From positions 1-9,934 of the forward strand of contig JAQWCP010000031.1 of the NCBI GenBank assembly GCA_028705905.1: a DNA stretch of 9,934 nucleotides, in the 5' to 3' direction. How positions within the stretch are numbered: position 1 is the stretch's first letter; the number at the start of each line of letters is the position of its first letter. This DNA is from Oscillospiraceae bacterium. GTDB lineage: Bacteria; Bacillota; Clostridia; Oscillospirales; Oscillospiraceae. The translations under genes were made by a program, and so were the position numbers. Under the pieces are notes generated by a model, which was not told the origin of the DNA, searched no databases, and saw nothing but the letters and a program-made list of their open reading frames with translations. Shown one piece after another: positions 1 through 6,490 of this stretch.

Positions 1-2070
1 GTTCCAGTAGAAAAAACAACGCAGGTTATTCCAGACCCCGATGCGCCGTTGGGTGACCGGCTGAACATGGCCCATATGGGAACGGCGGCAACATACGGAA
101 GAGCCACCGGTGTCATTATCGCAACGGGCATGAACACGGAGATGGGCAAAATTGCCCACCAGCTTGCCACGGGGAAAAAAGAAAGTACACCGTTACAGCA
201 AAAACTCAACAAATTGTCCAACGTTTTATCTGTTGGCGTCATTGGCGTGGCGGCTGTTATTTTTGTGGTGGGGCTTCTGTCCGGCAGAACGCCGCTGGAG
301 ATGTTTTTGACAGCAGTTTCTCTTGCGGTGGCCGCCATTCCGGAAGGCATGGTGGCGGTGGTCACCATCGTACTGGCGATGGGAATGCGCCGCATGGCGG
401 ACCAGGGGGCCATCATCCGCCGCCTGCCCGCAGTGGAAACATTGGGCTCTACCCAGGTAATCTGTTCGGATAAAACGGGTACCCTGACCTTGAACCGAAT
501 GACTGTGAAACAGATTTGGACCGATGGAGAAGCGCCGAATTTCCTGTTTGACGCGATGTTGCATTGCAACGACTCCCATCCGGGCGATGGCGACAATTTC
601 GTGGGCGATCCAACGGAAACGGCCTTGTTGGATTATTTGATTGTGCAAAACGTATGCACCATGGAAGATGTCAAGAACCGGGTGCGGATGGGAGAGTTTC
701 CGTTTGATTCAGACCGGAAACTTTCTACGGCTGTCATCGCCCTTCCCAATGGGAAGCAGCGCGTTTTTGTAAAGGGCGCGCCGGATGTTCTGCTCACCCG
801 CTGTGATCGTCAGTTGAAGGGTGGAAGGGAAACACCGCTACAAGACCGAACGGACATCGAAGCTGCCAACGAAGCGATGGCAAAACAGGCCCTCCGGGTG
901 CTGGCTTTTGCCTATAAAGATGTAGACGCATTTGACGCTGATGATATGGAAGGAACGGAGAGCGGCCTTGTTTTCTGTGGCCTTGCAGGGATGATCGATC
1001 CCCCCAGAGAAGAGGCGAAGCGCGCCATCGCCACCTGCCGCAGAGCGGGGATTCTGCCTGTTATGATTACGGGCGACCACAAGATTACAGCAGCTGCCAT
1101 TGCCGAAGAACTGGGGATTTTGGGAGATGGCAGAAGGGCCATTACCGGCGTTGAGCTGGAAGCTATGAGCGACCAGGAGCTTTATGATCAGATTGGTGAC
1201 ATCGCAGTTTTTGCAAGAGTAGCTCCGGAGCATAAGAGCCGGATTGTGGCGGCATGGCAAAAGCGAGGCAAGGTTGTTGCCATGACAGGCGATGGCGTCA
1301 ACGATGCTCCCGCCCTGAAGGGCGCGGAAATCGGGGTCGGCATGGGCATTACGGGAACTGACGTCTCCAAAGGCGCTTCCGATATGATTTTGACAGATGA
1401 TAATTTTGCAACCATTGTCATCGCCGTGCGGGAAGGCAGACGGATTTTTGATAACATCCATAAAGCAGTGCGGTTTTTATTGTCTTCCAATGCGGGTGAG
1501 GTGCTGACCATGCTGGTGGCTACCATAGCCGGTTGGCGTATTTTGAATCCGGTTCACATTTTGTGGGTGAACCTTGTCACAGACTCGTTCCCTGCGCTGG
1601 CTTTGGGCGTGGAGCCGGAAGAAGACGGTGTGATGGAGCGGAAGGCAAGAGACAAAAAAACGCCGTTTTTCTCCGGACGAGAGTGGCTTCGTATTCTGAT
1701 GACTGGCGCGTTTGAAGCGGCGATTACCATTGTGGCGTTTCTTTTGGGCCGCCGTTTTGCACCGGAAGTGGGCATCAGCATGGCGTTTGTCACATTGGCA
1801 ATGGCGCAGCTGTTTGCGGCGCTTGGGTTCCAGTCAGAGCATACGTCTGTTTTCCGCATGAAGGCGAAGAAACACCCCATGCTGTGGCTGGCTTTGGGCA
1901 TATCCACATTGCTCCAGGTGGTGGTGGTTTTGGTTCCCCCTCTGCGCATCCTGTTTGGGCTGGGTGTCATCCCCGGCATGCAGTGGCTGGAGATTTTGGG
2001 CCTTTGTGTTCTGATGCTTCTCTTTACAGAGCTTCAAAAACTAATTGCCCGGTTGCGACATGAGTTTTAA
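1..2070 (+). CDS. Calcium-type P-type ATPase (P2), 5'-truncated by window edge
   Basis: This is a membrane cation pump of the P2 (SERCA/PMCA-like) class, probably exporting Ca2+ with ATP. The reading frame is open from base 1, so the gene starts outside the window; about 200 N-terminal residues are missing. The first residues, VPVEK, normally follow directly after the actuator TGES motif. Numbering from the first codon, PEGM of TM4 has its Glu at 115, the phosphorylated Asp of DKTGT is at 157, a KGAP nucleotide-binding motif follows, and TGDGVND lies at 429-435. Six C-terminal membrane segments follow. Cation-site residues resembling SERCA are visible: N497 and E500 (TM5, NAGE) and N524 and D528 (TM6, NLVTD). 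The TM8 Glu of SERCA site I is replaced by Gln603, as in PMCA. Ca2+ is therefore likely, though Mn2+ or another divalent ion is possible. The gene ends at TAA and is followed by a terminator. Confidence 0.93.
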   Translation, partial: VPVEKTTQVIPDPDAPLGDRLNMAHMGTAATYGRATGVIIATGMNTEMGKIAHQLATGKKESTPLQQKLNKLSNVLSVGVIGVAAVIFVVGLLSGRTPLEMFLTAVSLAVAAIPEGMVAVVTIVLAMGMRRMADQGAIIRRLPAVETLGSTQVICSDKTGTLTLNRMTVKQIWTDGEAPNFLFDAMLHCNDSHPGDGDNFVGDPTETALLDYLIVQNVCTMEDVKNRVRMGEFPFDSDRKLSTAVIALPNGKQRVFVKGAPDVLLTRCDRQLKGGRETPLQDRTDIEAANEAMAKQALRVLAFAYKDVDAFDADDMEGTESGLVFCGLAGMIDPPREEAKRAIATCRRAGILPVMITGDHKITAAAIAEELGILGDGRRAITGVELEAMSDQELYDQIGDIAVFARVAPEHKSRIVAAWQKRGKVVAMTGDGVNDAPALKGAEIGVGMGITGTDVSKGASDMILTDDNFATIVIAVREGRRIFDNIHKAVRFLLSSNAGEVLTMLVATIAGWRILNPVHILWVNLVTDSFPALALGVEPEEDGVMERKARDKKTPFFSGREWLRILMTGAFEAAITIVAFLLGRRFAPEVGISMAFVTLAMAQLFAALGFQSEHTSVFRMKAKKHPMLWLALGISTLLQVVVVLVPPLRILFGLGVIPGMQWLEILGLCVLMLLFTELQKLIARLRHEF

Positions 2071-2090
2071 TGAGTGAAAAACCAACTAAC

Positions 2091-2124
2091 AATGCGCGGC
2101 TTCCGTTCGGAAGCCGCGCATTTT
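2091..2124 (+). terminator. Intrinsic terminator after the P-type ATPase
   Basis: A perfect GC-rich stem (2091-2104 with 2109-2122, loop GTTC) contains the arm GCGCGGCTTCC and ends in TTTT. It starts 20 bases after the ATPase stop codon. The A-rich 5' flank makes weak bidirectional action possible. Confidence 0.9.
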
Positions 2125-2373
2125 CGTATTCGATCCTCGTGTGAAAGGCTGGGGCATCAACCCCCAATATAGTAAAGACCGCCTTGACATTCGGATGTGC
2201 GGTGATATGACAAAGGCGTAGGGGGTTCCGTTGGCCCATTTGGTATTTCCATCACGAAGAATCGTCCCTTTGTGTCATTCATACGGGGAAATGGTTGACA
2301 GAAGGGAGAAACCATGGTAAGTTTTATTTATTCCCTGTATTTTGACAATTGTTTTTTGGGCTTTGCCCTAAAA
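2125..2373 (+). other. Intergenic upstream region of the lysine riboswitch; candidate promoters and a 21-codon ORF
   Basis: No convincing protein gene is present here. Two promoter-like pairs are visible. One is TTGACA at 2184-2189 with TATGAC at 2206-2211 (16-base spacer). The other is TTGACA at 2295-2300 with TAAGTT at 2318-2323 (17-base spacer). A 21-codon ORF at 2314-2379 has an AAGGGAG ribosome binding site at 2302-2308 and ends inside the riboswitch P1 helix. It could only be translated from the upstream promoter, because its Shine-Dalgarno lies between the -35 and -10 of the downstream one. The real transcription start cannot be decided from sequence. Confidence 0.5.
2295..2323 (+). 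promoter_or_regulatory. Candidate sigma-A promoter for the lysine-riboswitch operon
   Basis: A consensus -35 TTGACA (2295-2300) is separated by 17 bases from TAAGTT (2318-2323), a mediocre -10. Transcription would start near 2330, about 45 bases before the riboswitch P1 helix. A competing candidate is at 2184-2211. The TTGACA at 2342-2347 was judged too close, since its start would fall inside P1. Confidence 0.4.
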
Positions 2374-2536
2374 CGATGATAGAGGCGCAGACATCAAGAG
2401 TCATTTGCAGCAAGGGACAGGCACCCGCTGCAAACAAAAGGGATGTCGGCCGAAGTGTGACGCTTGCCTGGAAGTGCCATGCTGGGGCGTCGGAAAAGAT
2501 CCGGCGCACTGTCACAAACGTGGAGTGCTATCATTG
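2374..2536 (+). promoter_or_regulatory. Lysine riboswitch (L-box) aptamer
   Basis: The conserved L-box core is visible: GATAGAGGCGC followed by CATCAAGAGT near the 5' end, and GCCGAAG at 2449-2455. The fold can be traced by hand. P1 pairs 2374-2381 with 2529-2536. P2 pairs GACATC (2390-2395) with GATGTC (2442-2447), extended by TTTGCAGC (2404-2411) with GCTGCAAA (2427-2434). P3 pairs GACGC (2459-2463) with GCGTC (2487-2491). P4 is a short CGGA/TCCG stem, and P5 pairs GCACT (2506-2510) with AGTGC (2524-2528). The diagnostic L2-L3 kissing interaction is also present: CAGGCA (2418-2423) is complementary to TGCCTG (2465-2470). This class binds free lysine and turns off lysine synthesis or uptake genes. 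Here it precedes an amino acid ABC importer, which points to lysine as the cargo. Confidence 0.93.
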
Positions 2537-2545
2537 GGTGGAAAC

Positions 2546-2566
2546 GTGCGGTATTGCCGCACTTTT
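2546..2566 (+). terminator. Riboswitch-controlled terminator (expression platform)
   Basis: GTGCGG (2546-2551) pairs with CCGCAC (2557-2562) around a 5-base loop, followed by TTTT, ten bases after the aptamer. The likely antiterminator pairs AGTGC of P5 (2524-2528) with GCACT (2559-2563). This would break both P5 and the terminator stem, a sensible lysine-off switch. The stem is seen directly; the switching logic is inferred. Confidence 0.75.
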
Positions 2567-2613
2567 AGCCATGTGTACTTCCTCTTGCGAAGCGACATGG
2601 TTTTTGTTTTTGC

Positions 2614-2634
2614 CTATTTTGAAATTCAAAATAG
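2614..2634. repeat. Perfect AT-rich palindrome before the first ABC gene
   Basis: CTATTTTGAA (2614-2623) and TTCAAAATAG (2625-2634) are exact inverted repeats around a single A. The palindrome ends 12 bases before the GGGAG ribosome binding site of the binding-protein gene. It could be a protein operator or an RNA hairpin that affects mRNA stability or translation. Nothing in the sequence decides between these. Confidence 0.6.
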
Positions 2635-2659
2635 AAATAAGGAAAAGGGAGTTATGAAA

Positions 2660-3487
2660 ATGAAACGTATCTTTGCACTTGTCCTGTCCTGCATGATGCT
2701 TTTGGCGCTCTGCGCCTGTGGCACCGCCAGCAAGGAACGCAAGGTGCTGCGTGTTGGCATGGAATGTGCCTATGCGCCGTACAACTGGGCGCAGTCAGAT
2801 GATTCCAACGGCGCGGTTCCCATTGTAGACAGCTCGGATTATGCCTATGGCTATGACGTGATGATGGCCAAGCTGATCTGTGAAAAGCTAGGGTGGGATC
2901 TGGAAATCTACAAGCTGGATTGGGATTCCCTGCCGCTTGCGGTGCAGGCCGGCAAGATTGACTGCGCCATTGCCGGCCAGTCGATTACAGCTAAACGGTT
3001 GCAGTCCGTGGATTTCACGGCGCCATATTACTATGCGTCCATTGTGGCTTTGGTCAAAAAGGATGGCGCTTATGCAAGTGCCAAGGGCGTTGCCGATTTG
3101 GAAGGCGCAAAGGCAACCTCTCAGATCAATACCGTGTGGTATGATGTTTGCCTGCCCCAGATTAAAGATGTCAAGATCCAGCCAGCCATGGAATCCGCAC
3201 CGGCAATGCTGGTGGCCCTGGACGCTGGAAAAGTTGACTTGGTTGTTACCGACATGCCCACTGCCAAGGCGGCTTGTGTGGCATACCCCGGCATGACCTT
3301 GCTGGACTTCACAAATAAGGATGACAACTTTAAAGTTTCTGAAGAAGAAATCAACATCGGCATTTCCACGAAAAAGGGCAATACCGAACTGACAGAAAGT
3401 CTCGACAGCGTGTTGGCTCAATTGACCGTGGAAGATTTCACAAAAATGATGGATGAAGCCATTGCGGTGCAGCCGCTGGCCCAGTAA
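2660..3487 (+). CDS. Amino acid ABC transporter substrate-binding lipoprotein (probably lysine)
   Basis: This is the extracytoplasmic receptor of a polar amino acid importer, family 3 solute-binding protein (275 aa, normal length). The N-terminus is a lipoprotein signal: basic MKR, hydrophobic stretch, then LCAC with the lipidated Cys at 20, so it should be tethered to the outer face of the membrane. The two-lobe domain runs from about residue 29 (VLRVGMECAYAP) to the end. It includes AGKIDCAIAGQSIT (98-110), R113 in KRLQSVDFT, which in this family contacts the ligand carboxylate, and D198 in TDMP, typical of the alpha-amino contact. ATG at 2660 is preferred because GGGAG ends 8 bases upstream; an in-frame ATG at 2654 is only 2 bases from that site. 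The gene is first in the riboswitch-controlled operon. Lysine specificity is inferred from the riboswitch; arginine, histidine or ornithine remain possible. Confidence 0.93.
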   Translation: MKRIFALVLSCMMLLALCACGTASKERKVLRVGMECAYAPYNWAQSDDSNGAVPIVDSSDYAYGYDVMMAKLICEKLGWDLEIYKLDWDSLPLAVQAGKIDCAIAGQSITAKRLQSVDFTAPYYYASIVALVKKDGAYASAKGVADLEGAKATSQINTVWYDVCLPQIKDVKIQPAMESAPAMLVALDAGKVDLVVTDMPTAKAACVAYPGMTLLDFTNKDDNFKVSEEEINIGISTKKGNTELTESLDSVLAQLTVEDFTKMMDEAIAVQPLAQ

Positions 3488-3564
3488 GCATTTCATCTGC
3501 GCCTGAATGCCTATAACTGGCGGATGGTGCTCATAAGACCCAGAACAAGAGAGGACGATAGTTT

Positions 3565-4377
3565 ATGCCAGCAGGATTTTTCGAACGAATCCTATTCATT
3601 ATCCAACAATACGGGATGTCCGTCTTGCGAGGCGCTGGAACCACCATGGTCATTGCCCTGGTGAGTACGGCGGTGGGCTGTATCATTGGGCTTCTTGTGG
3701 GCACCGTTCAGACCATTCCGGTTGATCGGAAGAAATGGTCTGCCAAACGTGTTCTTGTTGGCATTGTCAAGGGCATCTTGTACGTTTATGTGGAAGTGTT
3801 CCGTGGCACGCCAATGATGGTTCAGGCCATGTTTATTTATTATGGATTGCTGTATGCGGGTGTGGATCTGGGGTGGCTGTTGTCTGCCATTATCATTGTC
3901 TCCGTCAACACCGGTGCGTATATGGCGGAAACAACCCGCGGCGGTATCTTGTCCATTGATCCCGGACAGACAGAAGGGGCAAAGGCCATTGGCATGAACC
4001 ACTGGCAGACCATGATATCAGTAATTCTGCCCCAGGCTTTGCGGAACATCATGCCCCAGATCGGGAACAACCTGATCATCAACATCAAAGATACCTGTGT
4101 GCTGTCCGTGATCGGCGTTGTGGAGCTGTTCTTTGCCAGTAAGTCGGTTGCAGGCGCCTACTACACGTATTTTGAGACGTTCACTGTCACCATGGTGGTG
4201 TACCTGATCCTCACAGTTACCGTTTCCCGCATCCTTCGGCTGGTGGAGCGGAAGATGGACGGGCCGGACAGCTATGATCTGGCCTCTACGGACACCCTGG
4301 CACACACCAGCGGAATGTACAGCTATCCGGGCAAAACCGGAAGCCCAGAAGAAGCCAGGAAGGAGGACAGAAGATGA
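3565..4377 (+). CDS. Amino acid ABC transporter permease (HisM/ArtQ type)
   Basis: This is the membrane channel subunit of the importer, 270 aa. It begins with the usual amphipathic stretch and then a transmembrane segment containing GAGTTMVIALVST (23-35). The conserved VFRGTPMMVQ lies at 78-87. The cytoplasmic EAA-type loop, which docks on the ATPase, covers about 137-156 (EGAKAIGMNHWQ...ILPQAL). About five membrane helices can be counted, as usual for a His/Glu-type permease. One permease gene is present, so the channel is likely a homodimer. From about residue 229 the C-terminus is a polar tail of around 40 residues, longer than in many relatives, with no recognised motif. GAGG at 3551-3554 is the probable ribosome binding site. 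The stop codon overlaps the next start (ATGA), indicating translational coupling to the ATPase. Confidence 0.93.
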   Translation: MPAGFFERILFIIQQYGMSVLRGAGTTMVIALVSTAVGCIIGLLVGTVQTIPVDRKKWSAKRVLVGIVKGILYVYVEVFRGTPMMVQAMFIYYGLLYAGVDLGWLLSAIIIVSVNTGAYMAETTRGGILSIDPGQTEGAKAIGMNHWQTMISVILPQALRNIMPQIGNNLIINIKDTCVLSVIGVVELFFASKSVAGAYYTYFETFTVTMVVYLILTVTVSRILRLVERKMDGPDSYDLASTDTLAHTSGMYSYPGKTGSPEEARKEDRR

Positions 4378-5120
4378 GCGGAGAGGCCATTTTGGAAGTC
4401 CGGCATTTAGGCAAGACGTTCGGAAAGAACGAGGTCTTAACGGATATTGATTTTTCTGTCCGCACCGGGGATGTAACTTGTATCATCGGTGCTTCCGGTT
4501 CCGGCAAGTCGACGCTTCTGCGTTGTATCAATCTGCTGGAGACGCCAACCAGTGGCGAAATTTTGTACCACGGGGAAAACATCTTGAACCGCCATCAGTC
4601 CAATGTGGCCCCCTACCGGGCAAAGGTGGGCATGGTGTTTCAGAATTTTAATTTGTTTAACAATATGACCGTACTGGAAAATTGTATGGTGGGCATGATC
4701 AAAGTGTTGAAAAAGGGAAGGAAGGCGGCCAGGGAAACCGCGCTGTTTTATCTGGACAAAGTGGGTATGGCGCCTTATATCAACGCAAAACCACGCCAGA
4801 TTTCCGGTGGCCAGAAGCAGCGTGTGGCCATTGCCAGGGCGCTTGCCATGGAGCCGGAGGTGCTTTTGTTTGACGAACCGACCTCTGCCCTGGACCCGCA
4901 GATGGTGGGAGAAGTGCTGTCTGTTATGCGAACCCTGGCGCAGGAAGGCCTGACCATGCTTGTGGTGACCCACGAGATGGCGTTTGCACGGGATGTGTCC
5001 AGTTCTGTGGTTTATATGGCGGGTGGTGTGATTTGCGAAGAAGGTGCGCCAGAAGAGATTTTTGTCAACCCAAAGCAGCAAAGCACAAAAGAGTTTTTAG
5101 CCCGGTTCCGTCAGCAATGA
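4374..5120 (+). CDS. Amino acid ABC transporter ATP-binding protein (HisP/GlnQ type)
   Basis: This is the cytoplasmic ATPase that drives the importer, 248 aa, full length. All nucleotide-binding motifs are intact: Walker A GASGSGKS (39-46), Q-loop Gln at 90 in VFQNFNLF, ABC signature ISGGQ (143-147), Walker B LLFDE (164-168), D-loop SALD (171-174) and the switch His at 200 in VVTHEMAFARD. The EMAFARDV segment is characteristic of polar amino acid importers. The start is supported by AGGAGG at 4361-4366, seven bases upstream, and by the ATGA overlap with the permease. It is the last gene of the operon; a strong hairpin begins on the base after its stop. Two copies would pair with a permease dimer and the lysine-type binding protein. 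Confidence 0.96.
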   Translation: MSGEAILEVRHLGKTFGKNEVLTDIDFSVRTGDVTCIIGASGSGKSTLLRCINLLETPTSGEILYHGENILNRHQSNVAPYRAKVGMVFQNFNLFNNMTVLENCMVGMIKVLKKGRKAARETALFYLDKVGMAPYINAKPRQISGGQKQRVAIARALAMEPEVLLFDEPTSALDPQMVGEVLSVMRTLAQEGLTMLVVTHEMAFARDVSSSVVYMAGGVICEEGAPEEIFVNPKQQSTKEFLARFRQQ

Positions 5121-5163
5121 AAAAAGTCCTCTAAACCGATGTTTCGGTTTAGAGGACTTTTTT
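5121..5163 (+). terminator. Intrinsic terminator of the ABC importer operon
   Basis: A perfect 19-bp stem (5121-5139 with 5144-5162, loop TGTT) starts at the base after the ATPase stop codon. It has A5 at its 5' foot and T6 at its 3' foot, so it could work in both directions. Confidence 0.93.
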
Positions 5164-5363
5164 GCGGGAAAAATAAAATATGTACATTGCATGTGGAAAA
5201 GGACGTACTTCCAACAAAAGTGGAAGTGGCAATCGCCAAATCTTGATTTATGGAATGCCCACGCCCCCACCTGTGTCAATCAGAGCGAGTTACCGGTCAA
5301 GACAGGGGCTACAAAATCCAGGTTCAATTTTGAAAACTTTTTGTAAAAAGAAAGTATATGGTA
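5164..5363 (+). other. Intergenic, no gene recognised
   Basis: An AT-rich stretch between two transcription units. It holds a small inverted repeat, CTTCCA (5208-5213) with TGGAAG (5221-5226), and a weak CTTTT/AAAAG dyad near 5337-5350. A 68-codon frame at 5180-5386 lacks a ribosome binding site and runs into the downstream promoter, so it is not called. Confidence 0.5.
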
Positions 5364-5392
5364 TTGACATGATACAAACAATGTAATATAGT
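5364..5392 (+). promoter_or_regulatory. Strong sigma-A promoter of the SGNH hydrolase gene
   Basis: TTGACA (5364-5369) and TATAGT (5387-5392) are separated by exactly 17 bases, in an AT-rich context. Transcription would start near 5399. An inverted repeat, TAATAT (5384-5389) with ATATTA (5398-5403), overlaps the -10 and start region and could be an operator. Confidence 0.85.
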
Positions 5393-5427
5393 ATTCAATA
5401 TTAGATTAAAAGGCGGTGAATACAATC

Positions 5428-6117
5428 ATGGAAGCGATTTGTGTATTTGGAGACTCTTTATCAAAAGGAGTTGTCTTTGATCGAATCCGAGAACGGTATG
5501 CTTTTTTGAAGGATAGTTTCGTCAATCTGTTTTGTCATAAGATGTGCATTCGTGTGATCAATTATGCCAAATTCGGATGTACCATTGGCAAGGGGAAACG
5601 GCTGTTGGATGAACATCAGGTAGAAATTGCAAACTCAGATTTTACGATATTGGAGTTTGGGGGAAACGATTGCGATTTTGACTGGGAGGAAGTATCGAAA
5701 GAACCGGAAGCCGAGCATTTGCCCAAAACGCCTTTGGATGTATTTGCCGATACGTATGCCCAACTGGTCGACAAAACGAGAGAGGCCGGGGGTAAACCGG
5801 TGCTTTTGAATTTGCCGCCCATCCACCCCAAACGGTATTTCAACTGGATTAGCAGAGGCCTGGACGGGGCCAGTATTCTGCAATGGCTGGGTGGCAGCGA
5901 GGAATACATTTATCGCTGGCATGAGATGTACAACATGCAGGTGTGTCGGTTGGCCAGCGAAAAGAAGGTGCCCCTGATCGATATCCGCAGTGCGTTTTTG
6001 GAACAGCGGGATTATGGCGCCTATTTGTGCGTAGATGGAATTCATCCCAATGAAGCGGGTCATCGACTGATCTCCCAAGCGATTGAGGAATCTGTTTCCC
6101 GCCTGATATCTGCCTGA
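5428..6117 (+). CDS. SGNH/GDSL-family hydrolase (esterase or lipase-like)
   Basis: This is a 229-residue serine hydrolase of the SGNH superfamily, which contains lipases, lysophospholipases and carbohydrate esterases. Block I is FGDSLS with the nucleophile Ser at 10. Block III is FGGND with the oxyanion-hole Asn at 80. Block V is DGIHPN with the catalytic Asp at 203 and His at 206. There is no signal peptide and no membrane segment, so the protein is probably cytoplasmic. The ATG at 5428 is preferred, because AGGCGGTGA at 5411-5419 sits eight bases upstream; a GTG at 5416 lies inside that site. The gene is monocistronic from its own strong promoter, with no obvious terminator directly after the stop. 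The substrate cannot be deduced; relatives include TesA-like thioesterases and acyl or acetyl esterases. Confidence 0.9.
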   Translation: MEAICVFGDSLSKGVVFDRIRERYAFLKDSFVNLFCHKMCIRVINYAKFGCTIGKGKRLLDEHQVEIANSDFTILEFGGNDCDFDWEEVSKEPEAEHLPKTPLDVFADTYAQLVDKTREAGGKPVLLNLPPIHPKRYFNWISRGLDGASILQWLGGSEEYIYRWHEMYNMQVCRLASEKKVPLIDIRSAFLEQRDYGAYLCVDGIHPNEAGHRLISQAIEESVSRLISA

Positions 6118-6213
6118 AATGGGCTGGAATCGCACTATTCACAATTTCCGCAGGAAATGACCAGAACGGGATTGGTAAGAATGCTGAAATATTGCAATTT
6201 TAAAGAAAATAAC

Positions 6214-6242
6214 TTGCAAAAAAAACGGGGATCCGATAGAAT
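6214..6242 (+). promoter_or_regulatory. Promoter of the purC-purF unit
   Basis: TTGCAA (6214-6219) and TAGAAT (6237-6242) have a 17-base spacer. Transcription would start near 6249, giving a leader of about 290 nt before purC. A small hairpin follows immediately: TTCC-T-TTGC (6252-6260) with GCAA-T-GGAA (6267-6275), containing one T-T mismatch. It would sit at the 5' end of the RNA. Confidence 0.65.
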
Positions 6243-6307
6243 GTACTTAGGTTCCTTTGCTAAAATGCAATGGAAATCTGTGACAAAAGCAATTAGGAGA
6301 TCGAACG

Positions 6308-6433
6308 ATGTTTTGCACGACAAATGATAGGAGCAGGGTTTTCGGAGATTACCCTGTCAGAAAACAGTGGTTTATTCTACGAAAAAGCACCGTTATTTGC
6401 CGTATTGCATCCTTTTGCCGGGTCTTAGTGTAA
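6308..6433 (+). CDS. Possible 41-residue small ORF in the purC leader
   Basis: An ATG at 6308 has a good ribosome binding site (AGGAGA at 6295-6300, seven-base spacer). It opens a 41-codon frame (MFCTTNDRSR...) ending in TAA at 6431-6433. The peptide would be basic (six Arg, two Lys, two Asp) with three Cys, and matches no family I know. It lies wholly between the predicted purC promoter and purC, and its stop is 13 bases before a terminator-like hairpin. It could be a leader peptide whose translation affects that hairpin, a real small protein, or chance. The initiation signal is the main support; coding evidence is weak. Confidence 0.35.
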   Translation: MFCTTNDRSRVFGDYPVRKQWFILRKSTVICRIASFCRVLV

Positions 6434-6446
6434 GAATAGAGAATAT

Positions 6447-6490
6447 ACGTGTCGTGATGAAGAAATTCGTTGCGGCACGTTTCCATTTTT
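6447..6490 (+). terminator. Terminator-like hairpin (possible attenuator) in the purC leader
   Basis: Bases 6447-6461 pair with 6466-6480 as a continuous 15-bp RNA stem including five G-U pairs, capped by a GAAA tetraloop (6462-6465). It is followed by TT, CCA and T5 (6486-6490). It lies 46 bases before the purC start and is not an end-of-gene terminator for the hydrolase, because the purC promoter lies between. The T tract is interrupted, so strength is uncertain. A second small stem, TTCGTC with GACGAG, follows at about 6490-6507. Confidence 0.5.

Noticed and set aside
838..1526. Long minus-strand frames inside the P-type ATPase
   Set aside because: Shadows of a conserved gene on the other strand; their translations show no recognisable domains.
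2024..2239. Minus-strand frame across the first terminator
   Set aside because: It runs through the terminator hairpin and the end of the ATPase gene, with no recognisable domain.
2405..2659. Upstream in-frame extension of the binding-protein gene
   Set aside because: It would translate the riboswitch and its terminator. The real start, with ribosome binding site and lipoprotein signal peptide, is at 2660 (or 2654).
5318..5340. tRNA-like GGTTCAA segment
   Set aside because: It resembles a T-loop, but no matching T stem, acceptor stem or anticodon arm could be drawn around it.
5180..5386. 68-codon frame in the intergenic region before the hydrolase
   Set aside because: No ribosome binding site at a useful distance, no recognisable protein, and its end overlaps the -35 and spacer of a strong promoter.
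6301..6310. CGAAC element resembling part of a PurR box
   Set aside because: Only a short core matches, there is no paired second box, and it lies downstream of the predicted start and overlaps the small ORF start.
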